Shown here in pieces: positions 1-5,966 of a stretch of 10,734 nucleotides of DNA. Both the position numbers and the translations under genes were made by a program. This stretch comes from Polyangia bacterium (GTDB lineage: Bacteria > Myxococcota_A > Polyangia > Polyangiales > Polyangiaceae). Where the stretch lies: NCBI GenBank assembly GCA_030433055.1, contig JAUILJ010000194.1, positions 1-10,734 of the forward strand, written 5' to 3'. Under the pieces are notes generated by a model, which saw only the letters and a program-made list of their open reading frames with translations, ran no database searches and was not told the DNA's origin. Each line of letters starts with the position of its first letter. Position 1 is the first letter of the stretch.

Positions 1-1
1 G

Positions 2-502
2 CTGGAGAACATCCCCGAAGGCGCAGATGTGATCATCGACCCGCTGGTCGCTCAGGTGTTCAAGAACATCGCCATGGCCAACGTCGCGACCAGCGCGATG
101 ATGGCCCAGCAGTACGGCTACTTCCGCCAGGGAGATGGCATCAGCTACGACAAGGCGCGGCAGCTCTACGAAGCGAAGCGCCGGGCGATCGCCATGGCCG
201 AGGCAGGCTACCACCCGCCCGCGCCGCGTGCTCACAAGCTGCTCGGTGAGAGCGGGATCGCCACCATCAGCATGCTCGTGGACACCCTGGTCGCTGGTGG
301 CTTCGCCACCGAGTACGACGGCTTCATCGCACGCAAGCTGGCTTACGTGCTGTGTGGCGGTCAGGGCGGCGCGGCAGCGCCGGTCACCGAGCAGCAAATG
401 CTCGACCTGGAGCGCGAGGTCTTCCTCAGCCTGTGCGGCGAGCAGAAGAGCCAAGAGCGCATGCAGCACATGCTGATGAAGAACAAACCCCTGCGGAACT
501 GA
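2..502 (+). CDS. fadN: FadN-type 3-hydroxyacyl-CoA dehydrogenase / enoyl-CoA hydratase, C-terminal part (5' end outside window)
   Basis: An open frame enters from the left edge and gives 166 residues ending at TGA 500-502. The tail (a LDLEREVFLSLCGE stretch, then QERMQHML and a final KPLRN) is the characteristic C-terminus of the FadN-type bifunctional beta-oxidation enzymes, which oxidise 3-hydroxyacyl-CoA with NAD and hydrate enoyl-CoA in the cytoplasm. Full-length members run to nearly 800 residues, so the NAD-binding domain and most of the protein lie upstream of the window; the truncation is only the window edge. A GTG at 29 could be taken for a start, but the frame and family similarity continue in front of it. 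The thiolase gene follows after 19 bases, the fadN-fadA order known from Bacillus subtilis, so the two are probably one transcript making consecutive enzymes of the cycle. I am sure of the family, less so of the exact subgroup. Confidence 0.85.
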   Translation: MENIPEGADVIIDPLVAQVFKNIAMANVATSAMMAQQYGYFRQGDGISYDKARQLYEAKRRAIAMAEAGYHPPAPRAHKLLGESGIATISMLVDTLVAGGFATEYDGFIARKLAYVLCGGQGGAAAPVTEQQMLDLEREVFLSLCGEQKSQERMQHMLMKNKPLRN

Positions 503-521
503 AGCGAGAGGACACAAGACC

Positions 522-1685
522 ATGGCAGACATTGCAATCATCGATGCCGTGCGCTCAGCGGTTGGCCGCGCGCACAAAGGCTCCCTCGCGAACAAGCGCC
601 CCGACGAGCTCGCCGGGGAAGTCATCGCGGGACTCCTCGCACGCAACCCCGGCGTGAAGCCAGAGTTGGTGGAGGATCTAGTGCTCGGCTGCGCGATGCC
701 CGAGGGCGAGCAAGGCCTCAACGTGGCGCGGCCCGCTGGGCTCCTAGGTGGTCTGTCCGTCGACAGCGGCGGCATGACCATCAACCGCTTCTGCTCCAGC
801 GGCCTCCAGGCCATGGCGCTCGCGGCAGGTGCCCTCGCCCTCGGTTCCTACGAAGTGGTCGTGGCGGGTGGCGTGGAGAGCATGAGCATGGTGCCCATGA
901 CGGGCTTCAAGATCAGCGCTTCGCCGCGAGTCATGGAGACCATGCCCACCACCTACACGCCCATGGGCATCACGGCAGAGAACGTAGCCAAGCGCTTCGA
1001 GATCAGCCGTGAGGACCAGGACGCCTTCGCGGCCAAGAGCCACGAGAAGGCCGTCGCGGCGATCAAGGCGAACAAGTTCGACAGCGAGGTCGTCACCGTC
1101 AAGGGCGTGCGCTACAAGGACGGCAAGCACGACGAGTTCAATTTCCGCACGGAAGAACTCGTGCGTGCTGGCACCACGACGGAGGGCCTCGCGGGTCTGC
1201 GCCCGGTGTTCAGCACGACCGGCAGCGTGACGGCGGGCAACAGCTCGCCGCTCAGCGACGGCGCCGCAGCGGCGCTCTTGATGACCAAGGAAAAAGCCGA
1301 AGCCCTGGGCCTCAAGCCCAAGGCGTGGTTCCGTCACTTCACCACCGTGGGTTGCGACCCAGCCATCATGGGGATCGGCCCAGTGCCCGCGGTCACCAAG
1401 CTGTTCAAGCAGACCGGTCTGTCCATGAAGGACATCGACGTGATCGAGCTGAACGAGGCGTTCGCCTCCCAGTCGGTCTACGTCCAGCGCCAGCTGGGGA
1501 TCCCCGACGAGAAGCTGAACCCCAATGGTGGAGCGATCGCCCTGGGCCACCCCCTGGGCTGCACCGGCGCCAAGCTGGTCGCTACCATCATCCCGGAGCT
1601 ACAGCGTCGAGGCGGCAAGCGCGGCATCGTCACCATGTGCATCGGTGGTGGCATGGGCGCGGCAGGCTTGATCGAGCTGGCCTGA
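522..1685 (+). CDS. fadA: acetyl-CoA C-acyltransferase (3-ketoacyl-CoA thiolase)
   Basis: A complete 387-residue type I thiolase, normal length for the family. It cleaves 3-ketoacyl-CoA with CoA to acetyl-CoA and a shortened acyl-CoA, the last step of each beta-oxidation round, in the cytoplasm. All catalytic landmarks are visible: nucleophile Cys91 in NRFCSSGLQAM, the GGVESMS stretch, NEAFAS at 311-316, the GHPLGCTGA block with His343, and the second catalytic Cys373 in CIGGGMGAAG. The ATG at 522 is preceded by a GAGAGGA Shine-Dalgarno at 506-512 with nine bases of spacing, and the N-terminus (ADIAIIDAVRSAVGR) matches the family start. It follows the FadN-type gene by 19 bases and is presumably co-transcribed with it; a hairpin at 1711-1748 ends the unit. 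The operon context favours a degradative role over a biosynthetic acetoacetyl-CoA thiolase, though the latter cannot be excluded from sequence alone. Confidence 0.96.
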   Translation: MADIAIIDAVRSAVGRAHKGSLANKRPDELAGEVIAGLLARNPGVKPELVEDLVLGCAMPEGEQGLNVARPAGLLGGLSVDSGGMTINRFCSSGLQAMALAAGALALGSYEVVVAGGVESMSMVPMTGFKISASPRVMETMPTTYTPMGITAENVAKRFEISREDQDAFAAKSHEKAVAAIKANKFDSEVVTVKGVRYKDGKHDEFNFRTEELVRAGTTTEGLAGLRPVFSTTGSVTAGNSSPLSDGAAAALLMTKEKAEALGLKPKAWFRHFTTVGCDPAIMGIGPVPAVTKLFKQTGLSMKDIDVIELNEAFASQSVYVQRQLGIPDEKLNPNGGAIALGHPLGCTGAKLVATIIPELQRRGGKRGIVTMCIGGGMGAAGLIELA

Positions 1686-1710
1686 GGCGATCGAAGCACG
1701 CCGAGTAGAC

Positions 1711-1748
1711 AGCGCCCGAGCGATTCCTCAGGGAAGCGTTCGGGCGCT
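1711..1748. terminator. long hairpin between converging genes, probable bidirectional terminator
   Basis: AGCGCCCGAGCG (1711-1722) pairs with CGTTCGGGCGCT (1737-1748) over 12 bp with a single G-T wobble, and the intervening bases contain a further TTCC/GGAA pairing, giving an almost continuous hairpin. It starts 25 bases after the thiolase stop codon. Its right half lies inside the last codons of the minus-strand oxidoreductase, whose stop codon is at 1728-1730. There is no T-tract on either side, so intrinsic termination is inferred from position and stem strength rather than from a full canonical signal. Confidence 0.6.
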
Positions 1749-2714
1749 CTCGGCGATGATCTCCAGAGACCTGAAGCGCGCAGACGGCTCGAAGACGTCG
1801 GAGACGATCATCAGCTCCTGGACCCCGGTGCGCTCGGCGAACTGCTGCATCCCGGCACGCACCTTGTCAGCGTCCCCCACCACGCTGCAGCTCAGCATCC
1901 GCATGACGTGAGCGCGTTCAGCCGGGCTCCAGTAGCCTTCGATGTCATCGATGGGCGGTTGAGAGAGCCCGCGTTCGCCGCGGATCAGGTGGGTGACGCT
2001 CACCTGCTGGGTCGTGGCCAGGCGCCGAGCCTCGGCGTTGGTCTCTGCAGCGACGATGTTGATGCCGGCCATGGCATACGGCTCGCTCAGGGCCCTGGAT
2101 GGCTGAAAGCCGCTCCGATAGACGTCGAGCGCATCCATCAATGCTCCAGGCGCGAAGTGGGAGGCAAAACCAAATGGCAGGCCCAGCTTCGCGGCCAGCT
2201 CCGCGCCAAACAGACTCGAGCCAAGGATCCACAGCGGCACGCGGGTGCCTGAGCCGGGAACCGCCTCGATTGCCTGCCCCTCGCGGGTGGGCTCCAGGTA
2301 GTGCTGGAGCTCGATCACATCCTCCGGGAAACGGTCGGCGCTTCGAGGGTCGCGTCTGAGCGCGCGCAGGGTGAGCTGATCGGTGCCAGGCGCGCGCCCG
2401 AGGCCCAGATCGATGCGATTGGGGAACAGCTCGGCCAACGTGCCAAACTGTTCGGCGATCACATACGGCGTGTGGTTGGGCAACATGACTCCGCCGGCGC
2501 CGACGCGGATCTTCTCCGTACCACCGGCGATGTGAGCGATCACCACCGGCGTGGCCGCGGTGCTCACGCCGCGCATGTTGTGATGCTCGGCTACCCAGAA
2601 TCGCGCGTAGCCGAGCTGCTCGGCGTGGCGAGCCAGATCGCGAGCGGCGTCCAGCGCGGCGCGACGGTCGGAGCCTTCGCGCACGCGGCCGAGTTCGAGA
2701 ATCGAGAGCTGCAC
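1728..2714 (-). CDS. LLM class flavin-dependent oxidoreductase (luciferase-like, group 1 / MsnO8-YhbW type)
   Basis: A complete 328-residue protein of the bacterial luciferase-like monooxygenase superfamily, a TIM-barrel flavin enzyme of the cytoplasm. Visible family landmarks are an N-terminal beta strand MQLSILELG, the FWVAEHHNM block at 39-47, IRVGAGGVMLPNHTPY at 69-84, and DLGLGRAPGTDQ at 102-113, the signature of the so-called group 1 subfamily. Its members lack a generally established substrate, so none is assigned. The start is GTG at 2714: an in-frame TAG lies only nine bases upstream (2724-2726) and the GTG gives exactly the expected family N-terminus, although no strong Shine-Dalgarno is seen. 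It faces the thiolase at its 3' end, sharing a terminator hairpin, and is divergent from the kinase gene at 2952. Nothing in the context points to a particular pathway. Confidence 0.93.
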   Translation of the reverse strand: MQLSILELGRVREGSDRRAALDAARDLARHAEQLGYARFWVAEHHNMRGVSTAATPVVIAHIAGGTEKIRVGAGGVMLPNHTPYVIAEQFGTLAELFPNRIDLGLGRAPGTDQLTLRALRRDPRSADRFPEDVIELQHYLEPTREGQAIEAVPGSGTRVPLWILGSSLFGAELAAKLGLPFGFASHFAPGALMDALDVYRSGFQPSRALSEPYAMAGINIVAAETNAEARRLATTQQVSVTHLIRGERGLSQPPIDDIEGYWSPAERAHVMRMLSCSVVGDADKVRAGMQQFAERTGVQELMIVSDVFEPSARFRSLEIIAESARTLP

Positions 2715-2796
2715 GCGCTGACTCTAAGACGCCCAGGTCTCGGCGCCAGTCACCCCCGCCGGTGAGCGCGCGCGGCCGCAGCTTGTGGCTCGGGGC

Positions 2797-2824
2797 TCGA
2801 CGCGGGCGAGCTGGGGCCTATACT
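2797..2824 (+). promoter_or_regulatory. possible sigma-70-type promoter for the phosphotransferase gene
   Basis: In the 237-bp divergent gap there is a good -10-like TATACT at 2819-2824 with a TCGACG (four of six bases matching TTGACA) 16 bases upstream at 2797-2802. It would read toward the phosphotransferase gene at 2952 with a leader of roughly 120 bases. TATACT stands out in this GC-rich gap. The assignment is by eye only; promoter consensus in such genomes is loose. The rest of the gap holds the CTCGAGG repeats described separately and nothing else I can name. Confidence 0.35.
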
Positions 2825-2836
2825 CGAGGCTCGAGG
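2823..2836. repeat. tandem CTCGAGG repeat overlapping the putative -10
   Basis: CTCGAGG occurs twice head to tail at 2823-2829 and 2830-2836, and a third time at 2911-2917, all in the gap upstream of the phosphotransferase. Each copy contains the palindrome CTCGAG. The tandem pair begins within the last two bases of the putative TATACT -10 element, where an operator could act. XhoI-like hexamers are not rare in GC-rich DNA, so a regulatory role is only a suggestion. Confidence 0.3.
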
Positions 2837-2951
2837 TGGTCCGGGGCTGCCTTCTCCGCTGAAAGTCGCCGCACACCCCGCAACCCACGACTGAGCGTTC
2901 CTGGATGAACCTCGAGGTCCCGTCAGCGGAGCGGACCGACCTGGAGGCTCC

Positions 2952-3890
2952 ATGAACCACGACATGTTGGCGCTCGCGCGTGATCTACTCACGGCGATCG
3001 GCCCCGAAGACTCGCCGCCCCGCCTCACGCCGATCCAAGGCGGGCGCTCGGGAGCGCTCACCTACCGCGTGGACGTCGGGTCGCGGAGCTACGCGCTCCG
3101 CGTGCAGCCCGAGCAACGGTTCACTGCGCATTTCTCCCAGCTCGCTGAGCTGCAGAACCTCGCCGGGCAAGCTGGGCTAGCGCCTGCCGTCTTCGCGGTC
3201 GACGCTGAGAGGCGAGCCATGCTCTCCGAGTTCATCTCAGCCGAACCGCTCATCGCGGCCCTTCGAGGGCCAACGAGCCAGGCGGTGTTGAACCACATCG
3301 GCAGCCAGCTTGGGATCCTACACCAGCTCGAGCCGCCGCCATCCTTGGCGGACCGGTGCCCGACGGCGCGCACGACACAGCTCCTCGAAGCGCTGCGCGT
3401 CGAGGGGCCCCGCTTCCTGAAGCTGGCTGCCGAGCGAGCGGGTGATATTCCGCCCAGCGCTTCGCGGAGCCTGTGCCACCTGGACCTGAACCCCACCAAT
3501 ATCCTGTTCGATGGGCAGCGGGTACGGTTCGTGGACTGGGAGACCGCGGGCCTCAGCGATCCGGCCTTCGACGTCGCGACCTTGGTGAACCTGTTGCTGC
3601 TCGACCTGCCCTCGCAAGAGGCGTTACTCCGCGGATACGCGTCTGTGACGGAGCCGCCATCGGCGCAACACATCGAGCGCGCCCGGCGCCATGTGTACCT
3701 CGGATATGGCGCGGAGTTCTTGCGCCTGGCCACAGCTCCTGCCCCTGACTGGGAGCCGGACGAGCTGCCAAGGGTCGCCGAGGCCTACGCGGATTTGGCG
3801 GCTGGGCGCCTTGACCTGGCGAGCACCGAGGGCCAGTGGCGCCTCGGCGCCGCCTACATCGGCGAGCTGTTGCGCATGCCGCCGCTCTAG
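2952..3890 (+). CDS. phosphotransferase family protein (APH / choline kinase / ThiK-like fold)
   Basis: A complete 312-residue small-molecule kinase with the aminoglycoside-phosphotransferase/choline-kinase fold; it would transfer the ATP gamma-phosphate to a hydroxyl of an unidentified substrate in the cytoplasm. The glycine-rich loop is IQGGRSGALTYRV at 28-40, with Arg50 in YALRV where protein kinases have the ATP-binding Lys. A helix Glu is around 66. The catalytic loop is HLDLNPTN at 176-183 (base Asp178, metal ligand Asn183) and DWE at 195-197 supplies the second metal ligand. Arg at position 50 and DWE are both common in choline- and thiamine-kinase-like members, so the enzyme looks active. 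The ATG at 2952 has GGAGG at 2943-2947, a slightly short four-base spacing. The downstream hairpin isolates it from the cytochrome gene. Context does not reveal the substrate and there is no reason to call it an antibiotic-resistance enzyme. Confidence 0.88.
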   Translation: MNHDMLALARDLLTAIGPEDSPPRLTPIQGGRSGALTYRVDVGSRSYALRVQPEQRFTAHFSQLAELQNLAGQAGLAPAVFAVDAERRAMLSEFISAEPLIAALRGPTSQAVLNHIGSQLGILHQLEPPPSLADRCPTARTTQLLEALRVEGPRFLKLAAERAGDIPPSASRSLCHLDLNPTNILFDGQRVRFVDWETAGLSDPAFDVATLVNLLLLDLPSQEALLRGYASVTEPPSAQHIERARRHVYLGYGAEFLRLATAPAPDWEPDELPRVAEAYADLAAGRLDLASTEGQWRLGAAYIGELLRMPPL

Positions 3891-3895
3891 CAGAG

Positions 3896-3927
3896 ACGCG
3901 GGGAGCGCCCGACGGCGCTCCCCGCGT
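3896..3927 (+). terminator. perfect 14-bp hairpin, terminator of the phosphotransferase gene
   Basis: ACGCGGGGAGCGCC (3896-3909) and GGCGCTCCCCGCGT (3914-3927) are perfect complements around a CGAC tetraloop, beginning five bases after the stop codon. Only TT follows the stem, so the U-tract is minimal, but the length, perfection and position make this a convincing transcription stop that separates the kinase from the cytochrome gene at 4000. Confidence 0.8.
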
Positions 3928-3999
3928 TGGTGCATTCCTGCATCGATCATCGGCGTGCACGCTGGCGCCGGAACCACGCTGGTCTCAAGACACCGCGGG

Positions 4000-5934
4000 A
4001 TGGCGCGTTTGCCTCACCTCCTGCCGTCGCTGGTCGCACTGCTCCTGCTGTCCACGGGCTGCGCCCGGCGCGTGCAGGACGTCGAGTCACCCTACCTCCC
4101 GCGACTCGAAGCCCTCGAACGGGAGCTCGGGGAAATCGCGACCGTCAGTGCTCCGCCTCGCGGCGCACGATTTCAGCCCACCGGGCTCTACCTGGAGGAC
4201 GGCGTTGTCTGGGTGTTCTCGAGCGAGCATCGCCGGCAGCTGGGGTTTCGCTTCGATCCCCAGCGCGGCTTCGTGAGGTGGGGTGAGCGCAGCGGCCCCC
4301 GGGAGACCACGCGCTGCGTGGTGGGCTCCGGCGCGTTCCGAGGGCGCACGCTGTGCCTGGGACGCAGCGAACCCGGTGGCGTGGTCGCCGTGCGCGGCCC
4401 CAGTTTCCCCACAGCATTGTCAGATCGCGCGGGGTACCGCGATCTGGCTCAGGTGGCGCCAGACCGGATACTGGTCGTCGATGACCTGGAGCAACGACTG
4501 GTCGCGCTGGACCCCGGGGGAAGCGTTCGGTTCAGAGCCGCCATCCCTTCCGGCAGTTACCGCGTCGGGAGCCTCGGCGGGGGCGGTAGCTTCGTGCTCA
4601 GCGCCTCCCGGCCCCTCCTCAGCACTTACGATCCGCGCGGCAATAGGCGCTACTCGTCTCCGAGGATCGCTCCGCTGAGAGACGCGACCTTCGACCTCCA
4701 GCAGCGCGCCCTGTACGCCGTGGGCCCGGAAGACGCTCAGGTGCGACGCAGCTCGGGACCGATCCGCCATCTGAGCCACGAACTATCCATCGCGCGAGTG
4801 AGCGCCGAGTGGACACTGCACGGGACCAGCCGCCTCGACGTAGGCCAGCTGGGTCTCGCCGATCCGACGAGCGTTGCTTCTCTCGGTCCAACCACGGCGG
4901 TCGCGCTGACCGGCAGCGATCGAGTCCTGATGCTGGGCGCAGGGCAAGCGGCTCCGCGCGAAGTCCCAGTGTCGGGCGCGCCCTCGGAGCTGATCCCAGC
5001 GCTGGAAGGGTTCATGGGGGTGAGTCGACTCGATGATCGGCTGTGGTACCTCCCGGCAACGCCCGGCGCGGCGCGTGTTCAGGTAGACTTGAGCCCTGGT
5101 TCACCCCCCGGCCTGGAAGAGCTGGGCGCGCGGTTGTTCTACGGCACCGCGCTCTGGCAACAGAACGCTGGGTCACGCGCGCCCTACACTTGCAACAGCT
5201 GTCACTGGGACACCGAGACCGACGCCCGGCGTCACCCGGGCTTCCTCGAGCGACGCTGGGAGATCACGCGTAGCCTCGCCGGGGTCGGCGCCGTGCGACC
5301 GATCTTCAGCACCGGCGGCGCCAAGAGCCTGTCCCGTGCGCTCGAGGGGCTCATCCGTGGGCTCGATGAGCGCATGTGGAGCGAGGGCGCCAGCGGCTAC
5401 TGGGACCAGCCACTCAGCCTCCGCGTGCGCGACGGCTCCGTGAGTCTCTCGGCCTGGGAGGTCCGCGAAGCCCTGTTACGCTTCTTGATGAGCCTGCCTG
5501 CGCGCCCGGGTCCCCTCGCCTACTCCGAAGGCTCTGCATGGATCGCGACGCGAGCCAGCGGATCGCGTCTCTTCGCACGCGATTGCGCCGGCTGTCATCT
5601 CCCCGCGGCATCCATGCGGCGCCCCGGTGAGCTGCGCGCGCTGGAGCCGTGGCTGAGGCGCGGCGGCGCCGTGACCGAACCGTTGACCTTCGGCGCCCCC
5701 GCCTTCTCGGAAACGGGGACCGGAGCGAGCTTCACACCCAACGGCAATCGCATCTCACCGCTGTGGGGGGTAGGACGGCGCGCGCGCCTTTACGTGACGG
5801 GACGCGCGCGCAATCTGAGACGCCTGGTCAGCGAGCTGCGACCGGGAACCGCAGCCGTGCACAGCGGTGCCGGCCTCACCCCCTACACCCCCGAAGAACA
5901 GCAGGCCCTGTGGGTCTTCTTGAACAGCCTGTGA
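4000..5934 (+). CDS. diheme c-type cytochrome lipoprotein with N-terminal beta-propeller-like domain (MauG/CcpA-like)
   Basis: A 644-residue exported heme protein. The start is placed at ATG 4000 because it yields a lipoprotein signal peptide, MARLPHLLPSLVALLLLSTGC, with lipobox LSTG-Cys; the open frame extends back to 3691 only as a shadow of the kinase gene. No strong Shine-Dalgarno is visible. Roughly residues 45-360 are rich in short strands with recurring Gly/Asp turns, as in an NHL- or YncE-like beta-propeller. Residues about 365-644 resemble the diheme peroxidase family: ELGARLFYGTALW precedes the first heme site CNSCH (398-402), the second is CAGCH (529-533), and the end YTPEEQQALWVFLNSL is the usual closing helix. 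Members transfer electrons or reduce peroxide, or oxidise protein residues, in the periplasm or at the outer membrane. The partner and reaction are unknown. The gene converges on the cysteine peptidase, with 32 bases between stop codons. Confidence 0.82.
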   Translation: MARLPHLLPSLVALLLLSTGCARRVQDVESPYLPRLEALERELGEIATVSAPPRGARFQPTGLYLEDGVVWVFSSEHRRQLGFRFDPQRGFVRWGERSGPRETTRCVVGSGAFRGRTLCLGRSEPGGVVAVRGPSFPTALSDRAGYRDLAQVAPDRILVVDDLEQRLVALDPGGSVRFRAAIPSGSYRVGSLGGGGSFVLSASRPLLSTYDPRGNRRYSSPRIAPLRDATFDLQQRALYAVGPEDAQVRRSSGPIRHLSHELSIARVSAEWTLHGTSRLDVGQLGLADPTSVASLGPTTAVALTGSDRVLMLGAGQAAPREVPVSGAPSELIPALEGFMGVSRLDDRLWYLPATPGAARVQVDLSPGSPPGLEELGARLFYGTALWQQNAGSRAPYTCNSCHWDTETDARRHPGFLERRWEITRSLAGVGAVRPIFSTGGAKSLSRALEGLIRGLDERMWSEGASGYWDQPLSLRVRDGSVSLSAWEVREALLRFLMSLPARPGPLAYSEGSAWIATRASGSRLFARDCAGCHLPAASMRRPGELRALEPWLRRGGAVTEPLTFGAPAFSETGTGASFTPNGNRISPLWGVGRRARLYVTGRARNLRRLVSELRPGTAAVHSGAGLTPYTPEEQQALWVFLNSL

Positions 5935-5966
5935 GCGCCCTCGCGCAGCGGCTGGCGCGTCCTGGT

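Noticed and set aside
2..502. FadN-type gene as a truncated pseudogene
   Set aside because: The frame is open to the window edge and the C-terminus is intact; the missing part is outside the window.
744..1550. Long open frame of 268 codons on the strand opposite the thiolase
   Set aside because: It is an antisense shadow caused by GC-rich codon usage; the plus-strand thiolase has every catalytic motif and the antisense translation resembles nothing.
2724..3061. Minus-strand frames in the gap upstream of the phosphotransferase
   Set aside because: Translations are low-complexity, overlap each other and run into the kinase gene; no ribosome-binding site or family match.
3098..3545. Arg at the usual ATP-binding Lys position and DWE in place of DFG in the phosphotransferase
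   Set aside because: Both variations are common in choline- and thiamine-kinase-like members of the family, so they do not indicate an inactive enzyme.
3691..3999. Upstream extension of the cytochrome frame to a start at 3691
   Set aside because: It lies inside the kinase gene and across its terminator; a normal lipoprotein signal peptide begins at 4000.
5942..5959. CGCGC/GCGCG pairing between the converging cytochrome and peptidase genes as a terminator
   Set aside because: Only five base pairs in a region where such pairings arise by chance; too weak to list as a feature.
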